From: Minisyncoccota bacterium
Lineage (GTDB): Bacteria; Patescibacteriota; Minisyncoccia; UBA6257; JAKLIH01
NCBI GenBank assembly: GCA_028691405.1
Contig: JAQUZI010000002.1
Coordinates: forward strand, 1-9,917
DNA: 9,917 nucleotides
Direction of reading: 5' to 3'
Both the position numbers and the translations under genes were made by a program. Numbering within the stretch: the stretch's first letter is position 1; each line of letters begins with the position of its first letter. The notes under the pieces are model-generated. The model was not told the DNA's origin. It worked only from the letters and a program-made list of their open reading frames with translations, and did no database searches. Shown one piece after another: positions 1 to 8,315 of this stretch.

Positions 1-41
1 TGTCTTTTCAAATTGACATTAAAGAAAAATATTTAAATTAA
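1..41 (+). CDS. possible 3' end of an upstream gene (partial)
   Basis: Reading from base 3 gives a short hydrophilic tail, SFQIDIKEKYLN, ending in TAA at 39-41, three bases before the next start codon. That spacing suits a cotranscribed neighbour. Frame 1 is also open, to TAA at 34-36, so the frame is not certain. Nothing about function can be said from twelve residues. Confidence 0.3.
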   Translation, partial: SFQIDIKEKYLN

Positions 42-44
42 AAT

Positions 45-1241
45 ATGAAAATATTGATTTATACACAATACTTTTATCCAGAAAGAAATGCTGCTTCAAA
101 CAGAGTTACTGATATAGCTGAATATTTAGGATCAAACCATGAGATTAATGTGCTTACTGGTTTTCCAAATCACCCTTTAGGTAAAATTATTGGGGATAGA
201 AAAATAAAATGACTTAGTAAGGAAAAATATGAAAATGCTAATATTTGACGTAGCTTTTTAATTATTCCAAAAGTTACAAGTTCTAAATTGTGACGTTATC
301 TAAATTATTTTAGTTTTGCTTTTTCAAGTTTTATTAATTTATTTAGAATGACTAAGCCAGATGTATTATTTGTTTCTTCTCCACCAATAAGTTTATTGAT
401 ATTAGGGTATTTGTATGCAAAAATTAGAAAAGTAAAATTAGTTGTAGATATTAGAGACTTATGGCCAGAAGCGGCAGTGTCTTTAAAAATAATTAAAAAG
501 AATTGAATAACTAATTTGATTGAAAAATTAGTTAGAAAAGCATATATATTTGCAGACAAAATTATTGTAAATACAAATTCTTTTATAGATGTTTTTTCTG
601 ATTATAATTTAAAACATAAGACTTTTTATATTCCTAATGGTTTTGATATATCAAAGAATTTATTTATAAAATCTAGCTTGGAAAGAGAGTCTTTGGAGTT
701 TAAAGTTTTTTATTCAGGGCTACTAGGTTTTGCCCAAAATGTTGACTTATTAGTAGAAACAGCAATCATTGCCAAGAAAGAAAACAGCGATATTAAGTTT
801 TTTATAATCGGTGAGGGCCCTTTGAAAAAACAAATAATAGATAAAATTAATAAATACGATTTAAATAATATAGTATTATTTGATTATCAAATTAAAGAAG
901 ATATGTTTCATTTGATTAATGAGTGCGATTTAGGAGTAATTACATATCAAATTAACGATGCTTTTCGTAAAAACATACCTTCTAAGATGTTTGATTACAT
1001 GTTCGCAAATAAACCTATCTTAATTAATTTAGAAGGGGAAGCTTCTAGATTAATTGTTAATAATGATTTTGGCTTTGTAATGGAAACAAATGATCCTGTT
1101 ATTTTTTATAAAAGAATACTAGAAATTAAAAACAATGAAGACTTAATTGAAAAAGGAAGCAATGCCTTTGCTTGCTTAAAAGAAAACTTTGATAAGAAAA
1201 TATTATTGGCTGATTTAGAAAAAATATTAATAAACAAGTAA
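45..1241 (+). CDS. GT4-family glycosyltransferase, WbuB-like
   Basis: A 398-residue retaining glycosyltransferase (GT-B fold, GT4), probably moving a sugar from a nucleotide-sugar onto a surface polysaccharide at the inner face of the membrane. The N-terminus MKILIYTQYFYPE, the strand and turn DVLFVSSPPISL, and DIRDLWPEAAV (Trp140, a UGG codon) are typical of the WbuB-like subfamily. The C-terminal domain has IPNGFD near 197-201, GEGP at 256-259 for nucleotide-sugar binding, and IPSKMFDYM at 311-319, where relatives usually have FEYM, so an Asp stands at the usual Glu. Four in-frame UGA codons, all in the first 157 residues, are read as Trp; with UGA as stop only the C-terminal 60% would be seen. 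No Shine-Dalgarno lies before ATG 45. Length is normal for the family. The acceptor and donor sugars cannot be told from the sequence. Confidence 0.88.
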
Positions 1242-1245
1242 GCTC

Positions 1246-1273
1246 TTGATTTTTAACAAAAATTTGTTATACT
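1246..1273 (+). promoter_or_regulatory. promoter of tRNA-Leu
   Basis: The -35 is TTGATT (1246-1251), followed by a 16-base spacer and the -10 TATACT (1268-1273). A TG at 1265-1266 one base before the -10 makes it an extended -10. Transcription would start near 1280, just before the tRNA 5' end at 1283. The promoter begins five bases after the glycosyltransferase stop codon. Confidence 0.75.
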
Positions 1274-1282
1274 TTTACTAAT

Positions 1283-1366
1283 GCCCAGGTGGCGGAATTG
1301 GTAGACGCGAAGGACTTAAAATCCTTTTGGAGCGATCCAGTGTGGGTTCGAGTCCCTCCCTGGGCA
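1283..1366 (+). tRNA. tRNA-Leu (anticodon UAA)
   Basis: A class II tRNA of 84 bases up to the discriminator base A1366. The acceptor stem GCCCAGG (1283-1289) pairs fully with CCTGGGC (1359-1365). The anticodon stem AAGGA/TCCTT encloses the loop CTTAAAA, with anticodon TAA at 1317-1319, which reads UUA and UUG, the main Leu codons in such an AT-rich genome. The long variable arm has stem TGGA/TCCA with a GCGA loop, as expected for Leu. The T arm GTGGG-TTCGAGT-CCCTC has one U-U mismatch at its second pair. The 3' CCA is not encoded (the next bases are CAT), so a CCA-adding enzyme is needed. Confidence 0.96.
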
Positions 1367-1370
1367 CATT

Positions 1371-1395
1371 AAAAACTGGTTAACCCAGTTTTTTT
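1371..1395 (+). terminator. intrinsic terminator after tRNA-Leu
   Basis: Stem AAAAACTGG (1371-1379) pairs with CCAGTTTTT (1385-1393) around a five-base TTAAC loop. The run of seven T (1389-1395) is shared between stem and tail. The A/T outer pairs would also allow it to work as a weak terminator on the opposite strand. Confidence 0.8.
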
Positions 1396-1396
1396 A

Positions 1397-1425
1397 TTGA
1401 TTTTTTTTAAAAATTACTTTATACT
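1397..1425 (+). promoter_or_regulatory. promoter of the MscS-family gene
   Basis: The -35 is TTGATT (1397-1402), followed by a 17-base spacer and the -10 TATACT (1420-1425). It uses the same two hexamers as the tRNA promoter but lacks the extended TG. The predicted start near 1432 gives a leader of about 20 bases before ATG 1452. The -35 lies directly downstream of the tRNA terminator T-tract. Confidence 0.65.
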
Positions 1426-1451
1426 ACATATATATAAATTATATAATTAGT

Positions 1452-2474
1452 ATGGATTCATTTTATTATTTAAATATTATATGGAAAAACAATATCGTTC
1501 AAGGATCCTTGATACTTCTTTTTTCTATAATCTTGGCTTCTTTGGTTGATTATTTAATTTGATATTATTTAAAAAGAGTTACAAATAAAACAATTAATTA
1601 TATTGATGATTTTTTGGTTAATATTTTCATGTCAACAGTACATTGATTTATTTTGGTTATTGGTTTTAAACAAGCCCTGATAAAATTTTTTAATTATAAT
1701 ATTACAAGTCAAGCTAATTTATATTACAAAATAGCCCTTGTTATTTTAGTGGCATACATTGTTGCTAGATCATTAGCTTTTTTTATAGGGTACTGGTTAA
1801 AATCTCAGAAAAAAACAACCAAAATACCTCAATATGTTAGTAATATTGTTGGGGTGATTATTTTTTTAATCGCCTTAATGGTTATTTTATCAATTCTTAA
1901 AATATCTATTACGCCAATTCTAACTAGTTTAGGAATTGCTGGTTTAGTTGTTGGTTTGTCTTTGCAAAATACTTTAACTGATTTTATTGCTGGTATTAAA
2001 ATAATAGCTGAGGAAAAGGTTAAAGTTGGTGATTTTATAGACGACGGTCAGTCAATTAAAGGGGTAGTAGAAGATATGAGTCTAAATTCAGTTAAAATTA
2101 GGAATTTAAATAATAATATTGTAATTGTGCCTAACAGCAAAATATCTAGTAGCCCAATTACTAATTATGTCAAAAGTCATAATAGAATAAGAATGGTAAT
2201 ACCGGTAACAGTAACAACAAAAATACCGGTTAGAGAGGCAAAACAAAAAATAGAAAATATAGTAGATGATGTTTTTAATAATACTAACGGGGTTAACAAA
2301 TCGCAGAAACCGGAAATATGATTAGCCGAAATAGGCCAGAAAACATCAATAAGTTTACCAATATTGACATTTAATATATTAATAAATGTTAATAGTTATA
2401 AGTTCCAATTTAGCGTAACTGATGCTATTTTAACTAAAATTAGCGAAGAACTTTGAAATGATGGTGAAAAATAG
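1452..2474 (+). CDS. MscS-family small-conductance mechanosensitive channel
   Basis: A 340-residue membrane protein that should open under membrane tension to release solutes during osmotic downshock. Hydrophobic segments lie near residues 18-40, 60-77, 93-116 and 132-150. They are followed by the amphipathic pore-lining helix (about 154-185) with the Gly/Ala-rich run LGIAGLVVGLSLQNTL that is diagnostic for MscS. The beta domain comes next, beginning with EEKVKVGDFI and including VEDMSLNSVKIRNLNNN, then an alpha/beta C-terminal domain. Four UGA codons are read as Trp, two of them in the N-terminal membrane part and two near the C-terminus; two Trp are UGG. With UGA as stop, both ends of the protein would be lost. 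It ends in TAG. It is longer than the 286-residue E. coli MscS because of the extra N-terminal helix. It stands as a single gene with its own promoter. Confidence 0.92.
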
Positions 2475-2501
2475 CCTATTTTGAGTTTTCCACAGACCCT
2501 A

Positions 2502-2530
2502 TTGACTATAAAACTCCTGTATGGTATAAT
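2502..2530 (+). promoter_or_regulatory. strong near-consensus promoter of the 3D-domain gene
   Basis: The -35 is TTGACT (2502-2507), followed by a 17-base spacer and a perfect -10 TATAAT (2525-2530). A TG at 2522-2523 forms an extended -10. This is the closest match to the housekeeping sigma-70 consensus in the window. The predicted start near 2537 lies about 29 bases before ATG 2566. Confidence 0.85.
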
Positions 2531-2565
2531 ATATGTATCTTTCAGAAATGAAAGATATTTTAATT

Positions 2566-3090
2566 ATGGATACTGGCGGGGGCTTAAAAACTAAATTAAG
2601 CCTTTTATTCAGCAAAATCAGACCACTATTCGTTAATAAGTTATTATTAGTAATAGCGTGTATGGGTTTATTTTTAAACCTAGGTCAAGCTGAATTTTTA
2701 TCATGAAACGAAGCTTCATCCGTAGTTGTTCCTTTTCAAAGCTACTACTCATATAATGCTCTATTTTTAGAGCCAATTAGTAGCCAAAGAAAGAATATGT
2801 CTCCTGTAAAAATTAAAGTAAAAGTAACTGCATATTCTTCAACGGTTGATCAATGCGATGATGATCCTTTCATCACTGCTTCTGGTCATTACGTCGAAGA
2901 CGGTATTATTGCTGCTAATTTCTTACCATTTAATACAAAGGTCAGAATACCGGGTATTTATGGAGACAAAGTCTTTGTTGTAAAGGACAGGATGAACACA
3001 AAATATGACGATAGAGTAGATATTTGATTTAATGACAGACAAGAAGCTATAGAGTTTGGAATCAAATCAACTTATATCGAAGTTTTTTAA
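2566..3090 (+). CDS. membrane-anchored 3D-domain protein, probable wall-active enzyme
   Basis: A 174-residue protein with one hydrophobic segment near residues 25-40 (KLLLVIACMGLFLNLG), a signal anchor or uncleaved signal. A short linker leads to a C-terminal 3D domain (about 87-174), the double-psi beta-barrel shared with MltA lytic transglycosylases and Rpf/YuiC-type proteins. The three conserved aspartates are visible: D112 in DGIIAANFLPF, D141 in VVKDRM, and D152 in RVDIWF. W154 is a UGA codon at a position that is aromatic in relatives. The domain opens with KVTAYSS and has the PFITASG segment common in Parcubacteria homologues. The likely role is peptidoglycan cleavage or remodelling outside the membrane. 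ATG 2566 is chosen because its TTATG context resembles other starts here; an in-frame ATG at 2548 would add six residues. Two UGA codons are read as Trp. Confidence 0.85.
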
Positions 3091-3129
3091 ACCAAAAACC
3101 AGCCTATTTATAGGTTGGTTTTTTGGTTT
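3089..3129 (+). terminator. intrinsic terminator overlapping the 3D-gene stop codon
   Basis: A long hairpin: AACC, AAAAA, CCAGCCTA on the left pairs with TAGGTTGG, TTTTTT, GGTTT on the right around a TTTA loop at 3107-3110. There is one G-U pair and one bulged T. The last two bases of the TAA stop (3088-3090) are part of the stem. The six-T run is followed by another GGTTT arm, so the outer stem extends beyond the first T-tract. Confidence 0.8.
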
Positions 3130-3135
3130 AAACAC

Positions 3136-3164
3136 TTTATTATTTCTTAATTTTATGTTATACT
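3136..3164 (+). promoter_or_regulatory. promoter of the recO cluster
   Basis: The -10 is TATACT (3159-3164) with TG at 3156-3157 (extended -10). A weak -35, TTTATT (3136-3141), sits 17 bases upstream. The start would be near 3171, about 16 bases before ATG 3187. The extended TG could make up for the poor -35. Confidence 0.6.
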
Positions 3165-3186
3165 TTGCTATATATAAATATAGATT

Positions 3187-3891
3187 ATGCTTACAACATA
3201 TGGCTTTGTGTTAAATAAAAAAGAAGTTAGAGAATTCGATAGGGAATATTGTTTTTTTACTAAAAAATATGGTAAAATACATTTAATTGCAAAGGCAGTG
3301 AGAAAGCCTTTATCAAAATTAAGCGCCCAATTAGAGCCACCCTCTTTAATAGAAATAGTTTTTGTTCCCATGTCAGATAAAGGGTTGATCACAACTGCAC
3401 TAGTAAAAAAGAGTTTTTTAAAAACGCATAAAAATTTAAATAAATTTAGAGTTTATACCAGAATATCAGATGTTATTAATTCTTTTACTGAGTTTAAACA
3501 ACCTGATAGTTTGGTTTGAAATTTATTTAATTTAAGTATTAACAATTTAGAGCAGTGAAATTCAAAAATTGTTGAACTTAATTTTTTAGCTAAATTTATT
3601 AAAATATTAGGTTTTGGACCAAATATTTCTACTTGCATTAATTGTCAAAAAAAATTTAAAGATCAAAAAAAGATATATTTTGATAATCATAAATGGGGTT
3701 TTTGTTGTGAAGATTGTGGTAAAAATATGAAGCCTATCTCATGACAATTATTTAAATCTGTTGATGTTTTAACCAATCTTGATTTTGCTGAAATTGTTAA
3801 GAGAGAATTAAATGAACCAATAGAATTAAGGTATAATGATATTTATACTTTTTTAAAAAACTATATCAAATATATTAAGAAATACTTTTAA
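3187..3891 (+). CDS. recO: DNA repair protein RecO
   Basis: A 234-residue RecO, the mediator that works with RecR to load RecA onto SSB-coated single-stranded DNA in gap repair and anneals complementary strands. The N-terminal OB-fold starts with the typical TYGFVLNKKEVREFDREYCFF and continues KKYGKIHLIAKAVRKPLSKLSAQLEP, as in bacterial RecO. The helical C-terminal part holds a zinc site: C150 and C153 (CINC), then C174 and C177 (CEDC), with C173 alongside. Three UGA codons (Trp111, Trp124 and one near 188) are read as Trp; Trp170 is UGG. With UGA as stop only the OB-fold would remain. It is the first gene of the cluster, 12 bases before the next start. RecO next to glyS is also seen in Firmicutes. 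Confidence 0.9.
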
Positions 3892-3903
3892 AAACACATT
3901 AAT

Positions 3904-5631
3904 ATGAAAAACAATTCAACTAAATTATTTGTTTTTGGTATGTTGACTACAATTCTTTTAATTGTAGGCGGCTATTTTGGATGAAAATTACTATCCCCAG
4001 GGAGTGTTAATTTTCAAATCGAAAGCCCAAAAGAAGTTAGAGCTGGAGAAATTCAAAAAATTAAATTTGTGTGTGAGAATAACACAAGGTTAGTTTTATC
4101 AAATTCTCAAATTAAAATTCAATTGCCTGAAAATGCTTATGATCAAGAATTCAATTCATCTCCTGTTATTATTTTAGGTGATATTGCTCCAAAAGAAATA
4201 ATCGAAAAAGAAATTGATGTTAATTTTTTTGGATTAACAGGCGATAAATTAAAGGTTAATTCTTCTTTTGAGTACAAGCCTCAAGGCTTTTCTTCTGTGT
4301 TTAAAAAAGATCAAAACTTTAATGTTTTAATTAATGGCTCAGCTTTTAATTTAAATATCTCTGGGCCAAATCAAGTTTTACCTGAAACTAGTTTTGATAT
4401 GAATGTTATGTGAAACAATCAATCTCAACAAGATTTTGAACACCTAGTGTTAAGATTAAATTACCCTGAAGAATTTAATTTTGGCTTTAGCGATCAAGAA
4501 GTCATTAGAAACGGCAATGATTTTGATTTAGGTTTTGTTAAAAAGCTAGAGCAAGGAAATATTAAATTTTCTGGAAATATGAGCAGCCAAGGAGGGGAGA
4601 ATAAAAAATTTGAAGCATTGGTTGGTATTAATTTAGAAGATAAAGATGAATTTTTAGTTATGGGAAAAGCCGAATCAGTTGTTTCGTTAGTAAATAATCC
4701 TTTAAATCTTGATTTATTAATTAATGAAAGAAGTATTTATTCTGCTTCATTAGGTGAGACTTTAAATGTATTAGCTCATTATAAAAATAATTATGGTGTT
4801 CCTCTAAATAATATGGTATTAAAGGTTGTTTTTGAAGGAGATTATTTTGATTATAAAAAATTATTACCAAATAAAGGATATTTCACTTTTGGGAATAAAA
4901 CAATAACTTGAAATGAGGTTCAAATACCAGCTTTTGCAACTTTAAACCCGGGACAAGAGGGAAATATTGCTTTCTCTATACCTATTAGTGATAATTTTGA
5001 TGTTAAAACTTTTGAAGATAAAAATATTAAATTAGGTATTGTAGCTACGATGGAAAGTTTAACACCGCCAATAGGGTTAGAAGAAAATTCTAAAATTAAA
5101 GCTACTAGCTCAGCAACAGTAAAGCTTAATGCCGGATTGTCTTTGGAAATTTCTGGTTTCTTTAAAGATAACAAGACTACAATTAGTAATTGTGGAACAT
5201 TGCCTTTGAAAGTTGGTCAAAAAACTTGTTATACAGTTCACATGAAAGTTAAGAACTATTTAAATGCGGTTAACGATGTTGTTATTACTACTGATTTGCC
5301 TTACTATGCTAATTATACTAATAAGTATTCAACGAGTTATACAAATGCTGACTTTACATTTGATACTTTTTCTAAAAAATTAATTTGGAAATTAGATAAC
5401 TTACCCGCCAATTCAGGTGTTATATCAAAGCCATATGAATTAATTTTCCAAGTTGAGGTTGCGCCAACTATTAGTGAAGCCAATCAATCTATTCCAATTA
5501 TTAACCAAACTAGTATTAGCGCTGTTGATGCCTTTACTCAAAATAATATTAATAAAGCTTATCGAGAATTAATGTCTAATAAAATTTATGACGCAACATT
5601 AAATGCCAGTTATGGCAGAGTACAAGAATAG
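3904..5631 (+). CDS. membrane-anchored extracellular protein with a DUF11-like domain
   Basis: A 575-residue protein with no enzymatic motif that I recognise. Residues 8-28 are one hydrophobic segment (LFVFGMLTTILLIVGGYFGW), which would leave nearly the whole chain outside the membrane. The rest is beta-rich and Asn-rich, suggesting several Ig-like modules. About 33-110 contains FQIESPKEVRAGE, like CARDB or cadherin-type starts. A similar opening, NISGPNQVLPETSFDMNV, comes later. A C-terminal module (about 425-560) runs NCGTLPLKVGQKTCYTVHMK and then VVITTDLPYYANYT, resembling DUF11 repeats. C430 and C442 in that module could form a disulfide. Three UGA codons are read as Trp; one Trp is UGG. 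It sits 12 bases after recO and 55 before glyS. Proteins of this build beside recO and glyS are familiar to me from Parcubacteria, though their function is unknown; adhesion or surface structure is a guess. Confidence 0.75.
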
Positions 5632-5640
5632 CTATATTTA

Positions 5641-5669
5641 TTAAAACATATTAAGTATAATCTTATAAT
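5641..5669 (+). promoter_or_regulatory. possible internal promoter before glyS
   Basis: The 55-base gap contains two TATAAT hexamers, at 5656-5661 and 5664-5669. The second has TTAAAA (5641-5646) at a 17-base spacing. No extended TG is present and both -35 candidates are poor. In such AT-rich sequence TATAAT arises easily by chance, so this is tentative. Confidence 0.35.
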
Positions 5670-5686
5670 TAAACTAAATTATATAT

Positions 5687-7009
5687 ATGAAAGAAAAAAA
5701 TACAATGGAAAAAATAGTTGCTTTTTTGAAAGACAATGGCTTTATTAATCTTTCATCTGAACCTTATGGTGGTTTTTCGAGTTCTTATGACTATGGCGTT
5801 TATGGCGTTGAAATAAAAAATAACTTGAAAAAAGCTTGGTGAAATAACATGACAAGACATCATGAAAACATTGTTGGAATTGATTCGGCAATTTTAATGT
5901 CTCCAAAAGTATGAGAAGCATCTGGACATTTGTCAGCTGGTTTTGCTGATGAATTGGTTGAATGTAAAAACTGTCACAAGAGATTTAAACAAGACGAATT
6001 AAAAGATAATACATGCCCTATATGTAATGGTGAATTAATGTCTCCAAAGAAATTTAATGTTATGATGAAAACTTTTGTTGGTCCAGTTGAAGATAGTGCT
6101 AATGTAGTCTATTTGCGAGGAGAGGCTTGTCAGGGGATATATATGAATTTTAATTGAGTTGTGAATTCAGGACGTATGAAAATTCCTTTTGGTATTTGCC
6201 AGATTGGCAAAGCATTTAGAAACGAAATAACTCCAGGCCCATTTACTTTTAGAACACGTGAGTTTGAACAAATGGACTTACAATTTTTTGTTAAGCCAGA
6301 AGAGGCTGATAAATGATTTGAATATTGAAAAGAAGAAAGAATGCAATTTTATATTAGCTTGGGGATTGATCCTGATCATTTGCGTTTTCATGACCATCCT
6401 GAAAATAAATTAGCTCATTATGCTAAAAAAGCATGTGATATAGAATATTTATTTCCTTGAGGCTGGGCTGAAATGGAAGGAATTCATAATAGAACAGATT
6501 GAGATTTAGGAAATCACTCAAAAGTTAGTGGTACTGATTTGTCATATATTGATCAAGAGACAAAGGAAAAATATATGCCATATATTATTGAAACTTCTGG
6601 TGGCTGTGATAGAATGTTATTGGCGTTTCTAATTGAAAGCTTTAATGAATTTGAAAATGGAAGAAACGGAGATGGTGGTAAAGAGTATTTAATGAAATTA
6701 AACTATTTATTATCGCCAGTACAAGTAGCCGTATTGCCTTTGTTAAAAAACAAAGAAGAACTACAACAAAAGGCAAAAGAGGTGTATGATTTATTAAAAA
6801 TCAAATTTAATACTAAATATGATGTAACTGGAACTGTAGGCAAAAGATATAGAAGACAAGACGAGTTAGGTACTCCTTTTTGTATTACAATCGATTTTGA
6901 CACGCTGGAAGATGATACTGTAACAGTAAGGAATCGGGATACAATGAAACAAGAGAGAATAAAAATTCAAGATTTAATAAACTATATAAGTAAAGAGTAT
7001 GAAAAGTAA
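5687..7009 (+). CDS. glyS: glycine--tRNA ligase (dimeric, class II)
   Basis: A 440-residue alpha2-type GlyRS that charges tRNA-Gly with glycine using ATP. Visible in order: the motif 1 region YDYGVYGVEIKNNLKKAWW, KVWEASGH, a zinc-type insert CKNC...CPIC, then LRGEACQG where most bacteria have LRPETAQG. The motif 2 region reads IPFGICQIGKAFRNEITPGPFTFRTREFEQM. Further on come KWFEYWKEERM, WGWAEMEGIHNRTDWDL, and motif 3 IETSGGCDRMLLAFL. The C-terminal anticodon-binding domain contains GKRYRRQDELGTPFCITIDFDTLEDDTVTVR. Seven of nine Trp codons are UGA, several at positions that are Trp in other GlyRS, such as AWW, KVWEASG and FEYWKEER. ATG 5687 is used; ATG 5705, six codons in, is possible. It overlaps the next gene by 11 bases. 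Confidence 0.95.
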
Positions 7010-8306
7010 AGATTTTTCAAAATTACCAAGCAAAATAGACTATACTAAATATACATTAAAGAATGGACTAGAAGTCGTTTTAGTCCCTATAAAAAATGTT
7101 TATTCTGTTGATGCAAAATTAGTAGTTAGAGTTGGATCTCAGTATGAAAAGAAAGAGATAAATGGTATAGCTCATTTTCTAGAGCATATGAATTTTAAAG
7201 GAACAAAGAATAAAAAAACTCATTCTGAATTACTAAAAGAAATTGATGATAATGGTGGTATACAAAATGCATCAACTGGTTATGATTTTACTTCTTATTA
7301 TGCTCATATTGGATACCAATATTTAGATTCTATTTTAGATTTTTTATCAGATGTTTTCACTAATTCTATTTTTCCCGAAAAAGAATTTCAGAAAGAGAAG
7401 GGGGTTATAATTGAAGAAATACGTATGTATGAAGATGATCATAGATCAAAAGCAGAAGATTTAATGATAGAATCTATGTATGGTGATCAGCCAGCAGGAT
7501 GAAACATTGCTGGGCCAGAGAAAGTAATATCTGGGTTAAAAAGAAATCAAATGGTATCTTTCTATAAAAAATACTATCATCCTAGAAATGCAGTTTTATT
7601 TATTAGTGGCAATTTTAATAAAGACACTATTAAAAAAACTATTAAAAAATACTTTGATAAAGAAGTGAAAACCAAAGAAATTCCATTTCCAAAAGCTAAG
7701 ATTAAAATGGATGGACCAAATATTCTTTTGTCAAAGCGTAACGTAAAAGAAACTCACTTTGTTATTGGTTTTAATATGTTTGACTCTAATGATAAAAGAA
7801 ATCCAGTCGCAACAGTTTTAGACGGCATATTGTCTAACGGCTTTAATAGTAGATTATATCTAAATGTACGTGAAAAATTAGGTGGAGCATATTATGTAAC
7901 TAGTGGTATTAGTCGTTTTTATGATAGAAGTATTTTTTCTATTTCAGCCGGTGTTAACTCTGGTAAATCTAAAGAAATATTAAAAGAAATAATAAATGAA
8001 TTAAAGATATTAAAAACGGATTTAGTTCCTGAAAAAGAATTAAATAAAATTAAAAACCGAATTGTTAATGCTACTATTATGAATATGGATAATTCATATA
8101 ATATTACTCGTTATGTTGATTGGGCCATTTTGGGAAAAAGGAAAATGAAGTCACCAAAACAGTTTGTAGATGAGATATTAAATGTTACAGCTCAAGATGT
8201 TAAAAATCTTAGTAACTTGATTTTTATCCCGGAAAATATTAAAATGGGAATTGTAAGTGCTAAAAATCTTAAAAAAGACTTTAAAGATATAATAAAAAAT
8301 ATTTAA
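6999..8306 (+). CDS. M16-family zinc metallopeptidase
   Basis: A 435-residue peptidase of the pitrilysin/processing-peptidase family. The inverted zinc motif HxxEH is at H59-F-L-E62-H63, and the third ligand is in EEIRMYEDD (E139 or E140). NASTGYDFTSYYA (90-102) matches the usual NA-T-----T-YY- substrate-strand segment. The second M16 half begins around 200-220 and carries SRLYLNVREKLGGAYYV, the conserved R/Y region of the C-terminal lobe. Trp168 in PAGWNIAG is the only UGA; one further Trp is UGG. No signal peptide is seen, so it probably acts in the cytoplasm on peptides. The start ATG 6999 lies inside the glyS end, suggesting translational coupling. Length is typical of the single-copy bacterial form; the substrate is unknown. 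Confidence 0.92.
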
Positions 8307-8315
8307 TTTTAAATT

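Noticed and set aside
13..43. Perfect -35 TTGACA at 13-18 as promoter of the glycosyltransferase
   Set aside because: No acceptable -10 lies at 16-18 bases (AATTAA at best), the start site would fall on or after the ATG, and the hexamer probably lies within the end of an upstream gene.
305..559. Minus-strand open frames here and at 3168-3392, 3453-3638, 4920-5174, 6703-6903 and 8309-8536
   Set aside because: All lie opposite well-supported genes, have no recognisable domains, and are expected by chance in this composition.
1426..1446. TATATATA run before the MscS gene as a repeat or operator
   Set aside because: Short, imperfect and in line with base composition; it falls within and just after the promoter and needs no further explanation.
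2468..2482. Hairpin AAAATA-GCC-TATTTT at the MscS stop codon as a terminator
   Set aside because: Six A-T pairs only, a three-base loop and no proper T-tract; too weak to support in AT-rich sequence.
5687..7009. UGA as glycine (code 25), as in Absconditabacteria and Gracilibacteria
   Set aside because: UGA sits where GlyRS, the M16 peptidase (AGWNIAG) and the 3D domain (VDIWF) have Trp or other aromatic residues; Gly would be out of place.
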